This document shows positions 1-8,532 of a DNA stretch of 52,520 nt, piece after piece; the first letter of the stretch is position 1; every line of letters starts with the position of its first letter. The stretch is from a virus. The stretch spans positions 1 through 52,520 of the IMG/VR virus record IMGVR_UViG_3300023179_000146. One strand, written 5' to 3'. The notes under the pieces were generated by a model. It was not told the DNA's origin and did not search any database. It was given only the letters and a program-made list of their open reading frames with translations. The position numbers and the translations under genes were made by a program.

Positions 1-566
1 ATATTCTTCTTTTTATCATCCCAAACGATTTCCATAGCGACATAACCATCGATTAGAAAATCCTTCATCAATTGCCATGCACTAACAGAATCAGCAAATC
101 CATATCTGTTATAAATCTTCTCGAAATATTCTTGATATTTGTCCTTTATATCTTGTGTAAATTCAGTTGGTAATTGTCTTGGAGAGCAAAAATCTTTATC
201 TGAATAAATAATACACTCATCACAAACAGTAGAAATAAAATCTCTAATTTCATCTTTAATTGAATACTCTCTTAGAATTCTTCTTTTATCAGCATATGAA
301 CGATCAAGATATGGTATAGATTTTCTATTTAAGATTGATGCAACCGCTCTTTTTGAAAAGAAGTCGTACATTGAGTTTCCCTGTTGAGCATATGGATCTT
401 CATTGATACCAACACCAACTTGATTACGCATAATCATATCATCATAATTCATGCCCCAAGTAGAAAGGTTTCTTAGAATACGACTAAATAAACCTCTGTT
501 CTCTACAGCAGAATTTATATTATATTGAAACTGTCCCTGATTATTGAGAGGATTGTACGAAGCCAT
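1..566 (-). CDS. gp20: Portal vertex protein, gp20-like (N-terminal part, cut by window edge)
   Basis: Translating the minus strand from the ATG at 566 gives about 188 residues with no stop before the window edge. The protein opens MASYNPLNNQGQFQYN. A middle block, IKDEIRDFISTVCDECIIY, then a long helix and LMKDFLIDGYVAMEIVWDD, follows the pattern of the T4 portal (paired acidic helices, then a hydrophobic strand with a tryptophan and Asp/Lys turn). The portal forms the dodecameric DNA gate of the head, docking terminase and later the neck. The downstream part lies outside the window, where prohead protease and capsid genes would be expected by T4 synteny. Assignment is by residue pattern; no search was run. 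Confidence 0.8.
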   Translation of the reverse strand, partial: MASYNPLNNQGQFQYNINSAVENRGLFSRILRNLSTWGMNYDDMIMRNQVGVGINEDPYAQQGNSMYDFFSKRAVASILNRKSIPYLDRSYADKRRILREYSIKDEIRDFISTVCDECIIYSDKDFCSPRQLPTEFTQDIKDKYQEYFEKIYNRYGFADSVSAWQLMKDFLIDGYVAMEIVWDDKKKN

Positions 567-587
567 AAATTTTCAAAAATTTTAAGG

Positions 588-595
588 TATATATA
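588..595 (-). promoter_or_regulatory. Late-promoter-like TATATATA box before the portal gene
   Basis: TATATATA sits 21 nt upstream of the portal ATG and reads TTTATATATACC on the minus strand. It resembles the T4 late box TATAAATA, and a gp55-type sigma factor is encoded in this window. Palindromic, so direction is set only by the neighbouring gene. Confidence 0.5.
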
Positions 596-618
596 AAAAA
601 TCCAGTTCCTCCTAAAGA

Positions 619-933
619 TTACTCCTTGGGAAATTCTCCCAAAAATGCTAAAAGTTCTTCTTTGAAAGATTGATAACCAGGATTATTATTTAAATCAGCT
701 ACTAAACCATCAATTACTTTTTGAACAATTTCTCTTCTTTCATCTTCTTCTTGTGAAGATAATTTTCTTTTTTTGATATCTGATTCTATTTCCGGTAGAA
801 ATTTTCCACTCATCTCTTTTCTTTTCTGCTCGATTCTTTCTTCTTCAGATTTTTCAAAGTCCTGTCTAGCTTTTGTTTGTGCAGCTAACATATCTTTGTA
901 TTCGAGCTCTTCGAATTTTTGTAAATGTTTCAT
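619..933 (-). CDS. Small charged helical protein with capsid-targeting-like N-terminus
   Basis: A 104-residue, very charged, probably all-helical protein of unknown function. It begins MKHLQKFEELEYKDM, one of the recurring MKHLxKF leaders in this phage. The rest is Lys/Glu-rich (EEERIEQKRKEMSGKFLPEIE) and probably coiled coil, like small internal or scaffold-associated head proteins. It lies just upstream of the portal gene on the same strand, in the head-gene neighbourhood, and has its own TATATA box 22 nt before the ATG. A role inside the prohead is an inference from leader and position; no family was recognised. Confidence 0.7.
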   Translation of the reverse strand: MKHLQKFEELEYKDMLAAQTKARQDFEKSEEERIEQKRKEMSGKFLPEIESDIKKRKLSSQEEDERREIVQKVIDGLVADLNNNPGYQSFKEELLAFLGEFPKE

Positions 934-955
934 AATTATAGTCGTATTTTTAGAG

Positions 956-962
956 TATATAT
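956..962 (-). promoter_or_regulatory. Late-promoter-like TATATAT box
   Basis: Minus-strand reading AATATATACTC, 22 nt before the ATG at 933. Same box and spacing as before several other structural genes here. Confidence 0.45.
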
Positions 963-965
963 TAT

Positions 966-1661
966 TTATGGTTTACCATATTTTTCATATGATTTTCTCA
1001 ATCTCTCAATATGTTCTTTAAGAACATTATATTTATCACTTATTTCATCCTTGACATCATAGAAGTCTTTCAAGACAGAAGTGATTATCTCTTGATGTCT
1101 GGCCTGTTTTGTTTCTAATTTTGTTTCCCAGATTTCCATCAATTTTTTAGGATCATAAGTATTCTTTGGATATGAAGAATATAAAAATCTTGGCAACAAT
1201 TCTAAATTAACTCTATGACAAATTTTTATTTGAGCAACGTTATATTCCTGTATAGCATATTCAAAACCATATCTAAGTAATTCAGTGTACATACCTTTAA
1301 AATTGACTTCTATAATTTGATTTTTTTCAAAATTTTCTTCAGTAATGAACTTATCAAAAATAGAATCTCTCAGTTCGAGTGGAATAAAATTAAAATTCAC
1401 ACCTAATATTACTATCATATTTGAAAATTTTCTATAATCACAACAGAAAATAGGAGACCAACGCATCCAATTTGAATCGTCTAAATAGTGAAGATGATAA
1501 AAGCCACCAACTTGGATGTCTTCTTTTGAAATAGCTTTACAATCCTCATCACTTTCAGAATATTTTTCATACATGAATTTAGTATTATTACGATAATAAT
1601 CTATCAAATCACGACCAAAGACCAATCGGTTTAATTTTACTCTTTCTTTCAGGGCACCCAT
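966..1661 (-). CDS. Conserved-looking phage structural protein, function unknown
   Basis: A 231-residue protein. The reading frame extends two codons further to a TTG at 1667, but ATG at 1661 (MGALKERVKLNRLVFGRDL) is the better start. The core contains GGFYHLHYLDD, then IVILGVNFNFIPLELRDSI, which recalls a neck/tail-region protein seen in many T4-like phages (a short beta segment followed by 'GxNxHYLP'-like residues); this resemblance is from memory and weak. The C-terminus (from about residue 180) is a long charged helix. It sits between the portal-side genes and gp4, divergently from gp4 with only 16 bp between the starts, so a head or neck role is likely but not shown. Confidence 0.65.
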   Translation of the reverse strand: MGALKERVKLNRLVFGRDLIDYYRNNTKFMYEKYSESDEDCKAISKEDIQVGGFYHLHYLDDSNWMRWSPIFCCDYRKFSNMIVILGVNFNFIPLELRDSIFDKFITEENFEKNQIIEVNFKGMYTELLRYGFEYAIQEYNVAQIKICHRVNLELLPRFLYSSYPKNTYDPKKLMEIWETKLETKQARHQEIITSVLKDFYDVKDEISDKYNVLKEHIERLRKSYEKYGKP

Positions 1662-1677
1662 ATACAATATATATTAT
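1662..1677. promoter_or_regulatory. 16-bp divergent intergenic region made of a TATA box
   Basis: The gap between two divergent ATGs is ATACAATATATATTAT. A TATATATT box at 1668-1675 ends 2 nt before the gp4 ATG; the minus gene would read TAATATATATTG about 6 nt before its ATG. If either box is used as a -10 element the resulting transcript would have almost no leader. Confidence 0.4.
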
Positions 1678-2214
1678 ATGTTAAACTCCAAACCTAATAA
1701 TACAAACTATCATCAAGGCAATTATATTCCTAAATTCAAAGACAAAGTATTGAAATTAAACTCACAAGGTGGCATCTATTATAGAAGTTCCTGGGAAGTT
1801 AAGATAATGACTTGGTTAGATAATAATCCCAAAATAACTAAATGGGGAGCCGAATGTGTTACTATACCATATCAACTAACACACTATGAAAGAAATGGCG
1901 ATATCAATTTAAAAAGCCACTGCTATTATCCGGATTTTTATTATGAAATAGATAATGGCAATAGCACGACTAAAAAAGTAATAGCGGAGGTCAAACCGAT
2001 GAAAGAGTATTTAATGGTTCAAAAACTTCAAGAAATGAAATTATCAGTACCAGAGAATGCAACTCTCAAGAAATTAAAAAACTTTGAGTATGATTTAAAA
2101 ATGGCTCAAAAAAATTCTGAAAAATGGAAAACGATGATAAAATACTGTGATTTAAAAGGATGGGATTTTATAATAATCACTGAAGAACACTTGAAAAGAA
2201 TGGGGCTACTATAA
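1678..2214 (+). CDS. gp4: Head completion nuclease, gp4-like
   Basis: A 178-residue protein matching the pattern of T4 head-completion protein gp4, a TnsA-like nuclease fold. Visible landmarks: YHQGNYIPKFKDKV, then GGIYYRSSWEVKIMTWLDNN (the YRSSWE block is diagnostic), KWGAECVTIPY, YYPDFYYEI (catalytic-type Asp after a beta strand), and VIAEVKPMK (the E-x-K of the nuclease core). The C-terminal QKNSEKWKTMIKYC..KGWDFIIITEEHL also fits. In T4 gp4 acts after DNA packaging to finish the head so that the tail can attach. The 3' end overlaps a convergent membrane-protein gene by 38 bp. Confidence 0.85.
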   Translation: MLNSKPNNTNYHQGNYIPKFKDKVLKLNSQGGIYYRSSWEVKIMTWLDNNPKITKWGAECVTIPYQLTHYERNGDINLKSHCYYPDFYYEIDNGNSTTKKVIAEVKPMKEYLMVQKLQEMKLSVPENATLKKLKNFEYDLKMAQKNSEKWKTMIKYCDLKGWDFIIITEEHLKRMGLL

Positions 2215-2524
2215 GGCAGAATAAAATAGATATCTTTATCATACAAAAGACAATATCATATTTATTTGAAAATATCCAGATATCAAAAGAACTACACAAT
2301 CCAACCAGTAGAAGTAAAATACCAAATACTTTCCACTCTGTAAATAAAAGTGCAAATGTCCAAAACCAATAAAATATCTGATGTAAATAATATATTATAT
2401 CGAACAGTATCCAGTTTTTATTGTCATACATAATCAACTTCTGGTCAATATTTTTTTTTAAATGTGATTTATTGACCAAGTAGTAAAATGTAGAAAGAAT
2501 AAAAAAGAAAGCTAAAAAATTCAT
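2177..2524 (-). CDS. Small multi-pass membrane protein, unknown
   Basis: A 115-residue, very hydrophobic protein with about four possible membrane helices: residues 1-18 ([17 protein letters not shown]), about 38-62, 66-84 and 90-113. A lysine-rich turn lies between helix 1 and 2. It is the last gene of the minus-strand run gmd-fcl-small gene-this gene, whose starts and stops touch or overlap (its ATG at 2522-2524 overlaps the preceding stop). Low-complexity composition means some doubt that it is expressed, but the tight coupling supports it. It could be a holin-like or envelope-modifying protein; nothing decides this. Confidence 0.5.
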   Translation of the reverse strand: MNFLAFFFILSTFYYLVNKSHLKKNIDQKLIMYDNKNWILFDIIYYLHQIFYWFWTFALLFTEWKVFGILLLLVGLCSSFDIWIFSNKYDIVFCMIKISILFCLIVAPFFSSVLQ

Positions 2525-2820
2525 ATCTTAAAGAAGATTTCTTCTATTTTTATTAGATTATTCATTTCATACTCCATTAATCGTAAAGAATTTTTTTCTT
2601 TGACTAATTCAAAAAGAGTATCAGAAATAAAACATTCTATAAGAGGTCCACTGATTCTATCATATTCATGTGGCACTAAAGCCTGACTCTGACGGATTAT
2701 ATATATTTCATTGAGATAACTCTTGTGTGTGTCTTCATTAATGTGTAATGAGCAACCATCAGGTCTAATACCCCAACTTCTTTCAGATTCTTCCCATCTC
2801 TGGAAGTAACAACGATTCAT
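2521..2820 (-). CDS. Small conserved-type protein with 'RPDGCSLHI' motif
   Basis: A 99-residue soluble protein. It contains [26 protein letters not shown] followed by a segment with [11 protein letters not shown]; the pattern W-G-x-RPDG-x-SLH...Y...VPxEY recurs in small uncharacterised proteins of cyanophages and other T4-like phages (from memory). No catalytic motif is visible. The ATG lies inside the 3' end of fcl (38-bp overlap), and its stop touches the start of the next membrane-protein gene, so it is translated as part of the sugar-nucleotide operon although a role in that pathway is not indicated. Confidence 0.65.
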   Translation of the reverse strand: MNRCYFQRWEESERSWGIRPDGCSLHINEDTHKSYLNEIYIIRQSQALVPHEYDRISGPLIECFISDTLFELVKEKNSLRLMEYEMNNLIKIEEIFFKI

Positions 2821-3736
2821 TTAAAAAATGTTTATAAGTTAATTCAATTCCTCTTTTTAAATCAGTCTTATGTGACCAACCTAACTCATGTATTTTAGAA
2901 ACATCTAAAAGTTTACGGGGCGTACCATCTGGTTTTGAAGAATCATAAATAATTGTTCCGGAGAAACCTACGACTTCTTTTATCAGTTGTGATAAATCTT
3001 TTATTGAAATATCTTCTCCAGTTCCGATGTTAACTATTTCAGAATCATTATAATTCAACATTAAAAATAAACAAGCCTCAGCTAAATCATCAACATATAA
3101 AAATTCACGCATAGGTTTACCACTTCCCCAAATTTCAACTTCAGGATTTCCGGCATTTTTTGCCTCGTGAAATTTCCTAATCAAAGCTGGCATTACATGC
3201 GAGTTTTCTAAGTGATAATTATCTCCTTGTCCATAAAGGTTAGTTGGCATCACTGAGATGAAGTTTGTTCCATACTGCACATTAAAACTTTGACACATTT
3301 TGATGCCACTAATTTTTGCAATTGCGTAAGCATCATTAGAAGATTCTAACTTACCAGAAAGTAAATACTCTTCTTTTAAAGGCTGAGTAGCCATCTTTGG
3401 ATAAATACAAGATGAACCTAAAAATAATAATTTCTTTACACCATTTTGATAAGAAGCGTTGATAACATTCGTTTGAATCATTAGATTTTGATAAATAAAA
3501 TCGGCTTTAAAATCATTATTGGCTTTTATACCACCAACTTTAGCTGCTGCTAAGAAAACATATTCAGGTCTTTCAAAATGAAAAAAATGATTGACTTGAA
3601 ACTGATTTGTCAAGTCTAATTCTTTTCTTGACTTAGTTATGATATTAGTATAACCCTCTGATTGTAATTTTCTCACTAAGGCGGAACCAACCATACCTCT
3701 ATGACCAGCGACAAATATTTTAGAATCTTTTTTCAT
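2783..3736 (-). CDS. fcl: GDP-L-fucose synthase (GDP-4-keto-6-deoxy-D-mannose epimerase/reductase)
   Basis: A 317-residue extended short-chain dehydrogenase, close to the 321 residues of E. coli Fcl. The N-terminal NADP-binding loop is [14 protein letters not shown] (about residues 11-24); [18 protein letters not shown] and YAIAKISG carry the catalytic Ser and the YxxxK pair; [13 protein letters not shown] and [15 protein letters not shown] are typical Fcl blocks. The enzyme epimerises and reduces the product of GMD to GDP-L-fucose. The start overlaps the end of gmd by 17 bp, so the two enzymes are co-translated. In a phage this would feed glycosylation of virion, DNA or host surface glycans; no glycosyltransferase is seen in this window. 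Confidence 0.95.
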   Translation of the reverse strand: MKKDSKIFVAGHRGMVGSALVRKLQSEGYTNIITKSRKELDLTNQFQVNHFFHFERPEYVFLAAAKVGGIKANNDFKADFIYQNLMIQTNVINASYQNGVKKLLFLGSSCIYPKMATQPLKEEYLLSGKLESSNDAYAIAKISGIKMCQSFNVQYGTNFISVMPTNLYGQGDNYHLENSHVMPALIRKFHEAKNAGNPEVEIWGSGKPMREFLYVDDLAEACLFLMLNYNDSEIVNIGTGEDISIKDLSQLIKEVVGFSGTIIYDSSKPDGTPRKLLDVSKIHELGWSHKTDLKRGIELTYKHFLNESLLLPEMGRI

Positions 3737-4799
3737 TTTCTATATGTTGTTTTGAAATTTTATCAAAATCTGAATAGACCATTTCTTTACACAACTCTTC
3801 TACTGTATATTTTGGAGTCCATCCTAATTTTGTTCTTGCTTTAGTTGAATCACCCACTAATAAATCTACTTCAGTCGGCCTAAAATATTCAGAATCGATC
3901 TCAACAATGATCTCTCCAGTTTTCTTATTTATACCTTTTTCATCTTTACCGACACCAACCCACTCAATCTCAATATCAAGATGTTTGAATGCCATTGTGC
4001 AAAAATCTCTGACTGAGATTTTTTTACCAGTAGAAAGTACATAATCTTCTGGAGTTTCTTGTTGCATCATTAACCACATTCCTTCAACATAATCTTTAGC
4101 ATGTCCCCAATCTCTTTCAGCATCGAGATTACCAATTAATAATTTATCTTGAATTCCTAATTTAATTTTAGCAACAGCCTGTGTAATCTTTCTTGTTACA
4201 AATGTCTCTCCCCTGACTGGACTTTCGTGATTGAAAAGTATTCCGGAACAAGCAAAAATACCGTAGGCTTCTCTATAATTTACAGTAATCCAATGAGCAT
4301 ATAGCTTAGCCACACCATACGGACTCCTTGGATAAAAAGGTGTTGTTTCTCTTTGAGGCACTTCTTGAACCAATCCAAACATTTCAGAGGTTGATGCTTG
4401 ATAAAATTTAGTTTTCTTCTCAAGTCCTAATATTCTGATAGCTTCAAGAATTCTTAGTGTTCCTATACCATCTGCATTAGCCGTATATTCCGGGGTTTCA
4501 AAGCTCACTTTAACATGAGATTGTGCTGCCAAATTATAAATTTCATCAGGCTGTACTTCTTGTATTATTCTGATTAAATTGGTCGAGTCAGTCAAATCAC
4601 CGTAATGTAAATGAAAATTTTTTGTTTCTCTTGTAGATTCATATAACGAATCTATTCTTTCAGTATTAAAAGATGAACTTCTTCTCTTTATACCATGAAC
4701 AGTATATCCTTTTTCTAAAAGAAACTCTGCTAGATAACTTCCATCTTGTCCCGTAATTCCAAGGATCAATCCAATTTTTCTATTTAAATTTGTATTCAT
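3720..4799 (-). CDS. gmd: GDP-mannose 4,6-dehydratase
   Basis: A 359-residue protein (E. coli Gmd is about 373). Motifs: [19 protein letters not shown] (NADP-binding loop), [41 protein letters not shown], a catalytic STSEMFG and [10 protein letters not shown] (the Y-x-x-x-K pair), then [18 protein letters not shown]. It converts GDP-D-mannose to GDP-4-keto-6-deoxy-D-mannose in the cytoplasm; Fcl, encoded directly downstream with a 17-bp overlap, completes the route. The 156 bp upstream up to gp55 hold AT-rich sequence with TTTATATAAT and TTATATC runs but no clear host-type promoter. All expected residues are present, so the enzyme should be active. Confidence 0.97.
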   Translation of the reverse strand: MNTNLNRKIGLILGITGQDGSYLAEFLLEKGYTVHGIKRRSSSFNTERIDSLYESTRETKNFHLHYGDLTDSTNLIRIIQEVQPDEIYNLAAQSHVKVSFETPEYTANADGIGTLRILEAIRILGLEKKTKFYQASTSEMFGLVQEVPQRETTPFYPRSPYGVAKLYAHWITVNYREAYGIFACSGILFNHESPVRGETFVTRKITQAVAKIKLGIQDKLLIGNLDAERDWGHAKDYVEGMWLMMQQETPEDYVLSTGKKISVRDFCTMAFKHLDIEIEWVGVGKDEKGINKKTGEIIVEIDSEYFRPTEVDLLVGDSTKARTKLGWTPKYTVEELCKEMVYSDFDKISKQHIENEKRF

Positions 4800-4955
4800 A
4801 TTCTTTTTGAACTTTTATATCTTTTATATAATTGAAGAACTTTATAGTTTCTTTCTTATTTAAGTAAATTCTATTTCTCTTAGTTATTTTGACATTGATA
4901 TTTATATTTAAAAAATATTTTTCTATTATAGTCCCATTCACAAAACATCCTAAAA

Positions 4956-5321
4956 CTACAAACTATGTAATCCTTGACCATCATTAGATCCTTCAAGTGA
5001 AATTAGTCGAATTTGATTGTCAGAATCTCCTTTCTTTTTATAAATTTCGTTGAATCCTTTAGCTATTCCACGTTTGAATACTTCTGTAAAATAAGCAAAG
5101 GCATTGACTGATTTTTCCTCATTGAAATTGTACCAATTTTGATACATATCCAAAAGACCAGATTGATAACAATCCATCTTGTCATCATTATTCCAATATC
5201 TCATTTTTTTGATGGTTTCTTTGCCAAGTAATTCCAACATTTTCTCAGCCTTTCTTGTTAATTTTCCTTGTGATTTTGATACAAGAATTTCAACATAGAG
5301 TTCTTTGTTATTTAGGTACAT
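4956..5321 (-). CDS. gp55: Late sigma factor, gp55-like
   Basis: A 121-residue minimal sigma factor. It starts MYLNNKELYVEILVSKSQGK, matching T4 gp55's VNNKELLQAI block, and continues with a region-2-like helix set: DKMDCYQSGLLDMYQNWYNF, then NAFAYFTEVFKRGIAKGFNEI, aligning with T4's gp55 '[21 protein letters not shown]'. It is shorter than T4 gp55 (185 residues). The C-terminal tail NDGQGLHSL is a candidate sliding-clamp-binding segment, as in T4 where gp55 is tethered to gp45. Role: directs host RNA polymerase to late promoters with TATA-type -10 boxes. The many TATATATA boxes in this window are its expected targets. Confidence 0.85.
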   Translation of the reverse strand: MYLNNKELYVEILVSKSQGKLTRKAEKMLELLGKETIKKMRYWNNDDKMDCYQSGLLDMYQNWYNFNEEKSVNAFAYFTEVFKRGIAKGFNEIYKKKGDSDNQIRLISLEGSNDGQGLHSL

Positions 5322-5411
5322 TCATAAAGCATTAATTTTTAAGCACGAAGCTTAAGATGCTTTCATGTTATATATTAACTATCATGACGAGTTTTAAAAA
5401 GGCACAAAAAA

Positions 5412-5430
5412 ACCTCGAAATTTTCGAGGT
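5412..5430. terminator. Bidirectional intrinsic terminator
   Basis: Perfect stem ACCTCGAAA / TTTCGAGGT with a one-base loop, T-runs on both sides (TTTTTT on plus, TTTTTTT on minus). It follows by 11 bp the stop of the minus-strand gene at 5442 and separates it from gp55. Confidence 0.85.
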
Positions 5431-5441
5431 TTTTTATTTTA

Positions 5442-6722
5442 TTAAAGTTTAATTCTTTCCTTATATTGAAGCTCCTTAACAGCTGTCAATTCCCCATCGA
5501 GTGATTTAGCTCTTTTTTCAAGATTTACCAAAGCTTCTTTAAGAACTTTAGTTTCACCTAACATTTGAAGAGATGCTTTTACTTTACCAATATTGAATTT
5601 AACATCCTCTAATTTAAGAGTAATTTCTCTTTCTTTATCTTCAAGCTTTTTCTTAGCAACTACTTCTTTGTTTAATTTATTTTCAAAGAAATAAGTCAAA
5701 TCAAAATTTAATTCATTTCTAACCTCGTTTACTAACTCAAGAGCTGAATCATACTTGAAGAATGAATAACCATATCTTTCATCACATCTGTAAACAAATA
5801 GATTATTTTTATAATTAAATGCAAATACTTCCAAAGTAGGATTGATTAAGTTAGAAACTCTTTTAACTACATCCAATTCAACAAAAGAATCCATGTTCTT
5901 AGAAACCTCTTGTATCAATGGATAGAAATTCTTATTAACAATAGGGATAACTGGTGATTGGAAAATACTTTCTAGTGTTGATTCTTCATTTAATTCATCT
6001 TCATTTATAAACAATCCCTTTTTAGCAACACCTAAACCAACTGTCAAATATTCAGAAATTCTAAAATCGATTCTATTCTCATTTATAGAACAAAACTGAA
6101 GAGCTGTTTGTAAAGTTCTTAGAGTTCTAAATCTAGCTTCTTCTTTGACATGATTCTCAAGTAGAGTTTTATCAATTGTATTCTCACTTAGAAGAAACCA
6201 AGAATCTTTGATAAAAGCAATATGTCCATCCTCAACTTGTTCAACGATAGTATAAACTGACTCAGCTTTACCACCATTTAAAAGGTTTTGTCTCTTTTCG
6301 GGAGATTTAGTCAAATTATGAACAAATAATTTAATTTCTGGAACCCAGTCGTAAATAGCCAATTCATTAAGAACTTTAGATAACCTATCTTGATCTGTTT
6401 CAAGATTAATTGTTTGTAAAAGCACATTCAAAGGTTGTCTGTATAATTCTCCTTGGTTTTTTGAGTTCAACACATTGTAAAGACTCTTTAATTCATACAC
6501 TAATTCAAACTGTGCTACATCATCATTAAGACTTTCTAAGAAAGACTTTACTTGTTTATCATAAGTATAAGGTCTTAATCTCTCATTCAAAGATTGAATC
6601 ATTTGCTTTTCAGCAAATTCAGTATAATTATTAAGGTGACCCTCAACAACATAAGCTACGTCTGACTGTTCGAAAGTCAAAGACTTTTTAAAGTTGAAAA
6701 GCTCAAGTTTTAGATTCTTCAT
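5442..6722 (-). CDS. Unknown 426-residue protein with C-terminal coiled coil
   Basis: No family recognised. The first 330 residues are mixed alpha/beta with many short charged helices; YTIVEQVEDGHIAFIKDSWFLLSENTI and FAFNYKNNLFVYRCDERYGYSFFKYD are beta-rich stretches. From about residue 345 to the end (KEVVAKKKLEDKEREITLKL and onward) the sequence is a Lys/Glu-rich coiled coil. The gene is monocistronic: a TATATAAG box lies about 30 nt before its ATG and a strong terminator directly follows it, which suggests an independently and abundantly expressed late protein. The coiled coil would suit a structural or assembly role, but this is only inference. Confidence 0.75.
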   Translation of the reverse strand: MKNLKLELFNFKKSLTFEQSDVAYVVEGHLNNYTEFAEKQMIQSLNERLRPYTYDKQVKSFLESLNDDVAQFELVYELKSLYNVLNSKNQGELYRQPLNVLLQTINLETDQDRLSKVLNELAIYDWVPEIKLFVHNLTKSPEKRQNLLNGGKAESVYTIVEQVEDGHIAFIKDSWFLLSENTIDKTLLENHVKEEARFRTLRTLQTALQFCSINENRIDFRISEYLTVGLGVAKKGLFINEDELNEESTLESIFQSPVIPIVNKNFYPLIQEVSKNMDSFVELDVVKRVSNLINPTLEVFAFNYKNNLFVYRCDERYGYSFFKYDSALELVNEVRNELNFDLTYFFENKLNKEVVAKKKLEDKEREITLKLEDVKFNIGKVKASLQMLGETKVLKEALVNLEKRAKSLDGELTAVKELQYKERIKL

Positions 6723-6789
6723 ATTTTAAAAGTTTATTTTTTATATTCTTATATATTACATTCAAAAAACGACTTTTTACTATTTTTTA

Positions 6790-7542
6790 CTATTTATTTT
6801 GTGACAAGTCGTCTAAATTAGCATTCGGATTCGAAGGTCGTGCACTTCCAGTTCTTAAAGCAATAATATTGTTGAACCATCGAGTTCTGAAAGGTTTAAC
6901 TTCAACATTAGTAATAAAGGCTGGGTAAAAGGTTTGAACTTCCAAAGAAGCCGTTAATTTTATAGTATTATCACTCTTCAAATTCTTTTCTCTTACAATT
7001 TCGATTCCATTATTATCAGGTTGCATCATTATAGCATCAATATTCATATAATTATGCTCAAAATACATGTACTTGTAAAGCCAAAGAGTATTCATAATTG
7101 CTTGAGAACATTTGAAAACATCGACCTCACTTTTTAGTAGTATCTGTAAATCATAAGTCGCTGTGATAGGTATAGCACGAAGTTTATTCAAAACTCGCTT
7201 AGCCTCAACATTATCTTCAACAACATTTCTTAGCCATATATTTGGATTTCTGAATTCATCTGAACGAATGACCCAACTTGTGAGTGTCACATGACCTCTG
7301 GGTATTTGGTCAGTATTCAACTCAACAAATCGATTTTGAGATACTATATCATCAGTAAAAGCATCAAGTAAAAATCTATCATCACCAGTTAGCGAGTAAT
7401 AGAATGGCACATTTACTTGAACATCACCATTTGTAAATCGATTAATCCACTTTACTCTACCTTCAAGTGTATCTAAAACACATATGGTCAAATCTCGTAG
7501 AAATACCTCATCAAAATTAAACTTTTCACCTATCATTATCAT
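6790..7542 (-). CDS. gp15: Tail terminator / sheath stabiliser, gp15-like
   Basis: A 250-residue protein whose block order follows T4 gp15 (272 residues): a short N-terminal helix, then VQVNVPFYYSLTGDDRFLLD, IPRGHVTLTSWVIR, and a strand-helix-strand part IPITATYDLQILLKSEVDVFKCSQAIMNTLWLY, ending with IKLTASLEVQTFYPAF. T4 gp15 forms the hexameric ring that caps the finished tail and binds the neck. Two ATGs are possible (7542, MIMIGEKF; 7536, MIGEKF); the first overlaps a TATATATA element, so the second may be used. Divergent from gp44 with 27 bp between. Assigned by pattern only, so moderate confidence. Confidence 0.6.
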   Translation of the reverse strand: MIMIGEKFNFDEVFLRDLTICVLDTLEGRVKWINRFTNGDVQVNVPFYYSLTGDDRFLLDAFTDDIVSQNRFVELNTDQIPRGHVTLTSWVIRSDEFRNPNIWLRNVVEDNVEAKRVLNKLRAIPITATYDLQILLKSEVDVFKCSQAIMNTLWLYKYMYFEHNYMNIDAIMMQPDNNGIEIVREKNLKSDNTIKLTASLEVQTFYPAFITNVEVKPFRTRWFNNIIALRTGSARPSNPNANLDDLSQNK

Positions 7543-7569
7543 ATATATTAGAACTTTAATCTTCTTATC

Positions 7570-8532
7570 ATGTCAATTCAAAATTTATTACTCTGGGAAA
7601 AATGGCGTCCAAAAACTTTAGATGATACCATACTCCCAGAACGCATAAAAAAACATTTCGAAAACGGTGTAACAAAAAATTACATCTTCTATGGTAATTA
7701 CGGAATAGGCAAAACATCATTAGCCAGAATACTTATAGGCAAATATTCAAAAGATAAAGCCTTTTTAGAAATCAACTCTTCACTTTTCACTTCAATCGAT
7801 GTTTTGAGAAGTGAGATTGAGAAATTCTGTAAGACCGTTCCGATGTTTGATACAGAAGATCCAATCAAATATGTTTTTCTCGATGAGTTTGAAAGAGTTT
7901 CACCTAACTATCAAGACGCACTCAAAGCTTTTATTGAACAATATCATCACAATGTTCGTTTTATTCTAACAACAAACCACTTTAATAAAATATCGGATGG
8001 TATTAAATCAAGGTTTACTGCTATCAATTTTGATACTCAAAGTCCAGAAGAAGAAAAATCAGTAAAAACTGGAATCTATAAAAGAATTATGGATTCAGTT
8101 TGTCCAAAAGAAAACTTAACAATTGAAAAAGAAGTTCTGATTTCACTAATCAACAAGAAATATCCAGACATTAGATCTATTTTCGTTGAACTACAAAATC
8201 TAAAAGATACAGGTGAGGTTACATCAACGGGTTCTAACATAAACAATAAACTTAAAATTGACACTTATAATTTAATCTATGATAAATCAGCAGATTATGA
8301 AAAGATTTATCATTTTTTAATGACACTTTATGGAGCTGAAAAAATTGATTTGCTATTTCAAATACTGGGTAGAACTTTCATTGAATGGTCTTTACAAGAA
8401 GGTAAGAATGTAGATAAACTTTTTAAGTGTAACTATGTTATTTCTGACTATCGTTCAAAATTAGATTCACAAGCTGATCCAATTTTACTTGGCATGACTG
8501 TAATTGGAAAGTTCAGAGATATTTTACTTTGA
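7570..8532 (+). CDS. gp44: Sliding-clamp loader large subunit, gp44-like
   Basis: A 320-residue AAA+ ATPase. LWEKWRPKTLDDTILPE at the N-terminus matches the T4 gp44/RFC 'KYRPxTIDECILP' block. Walker A is GNYGIGKTS at residues 42-50, Walker B YVFLDEF at 101-107, sensor 1 ILTTNHF near 132-138, and the arginine-finger SRF at 147-149. YPDIRSIFVELQNL corresponds to T4's FPDFRKTIGEL. The protein loads the gp45 clamp onto DNA; in T4-like phages the loaded clamp also activates gp55-dependent late transcription. The small loader subunit (gp62) is not seen here. Its 3' end overlaps the convergent ADP-ribosyltransferase-like gene by 9 bp. A TATATATT box lies 20 nt before the ATG. Confidence 0.92.
   Translation: MSIQNLLLWEKWRPKTLDDTILPERIKKHFENGVTKNYIFYGNYGIGKTSLARILIGKYSKDKAFLEINSSLFTSIDVLRSEIEKFCKTVPMFDTEDPIKYVFLDEFERVSPNYQDALKAFIEQYHHNVRFILTTNHFNKISDGIKSRFTAINFDTQSPEEEKSVKTGIYKRIMDSVCPKENLTIEKEVLISLINKKYPDIRSIFVELQNLKDTGEVTSTGSNINNKLKIDTYNLIYDKSADYEKIYHFLMTLYGAEKIDLLFQILGRTFIEWSLQEGKNVDKLFKCNYVISDYRSKLDSQADPILLGMTVIGKFRDILL

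Noticed and set aside
1662-1667. TTG start for the 966-1661 gene
   Set aside because: ATG two codons downstream is available and the TTG lies within the divergent TATA element.
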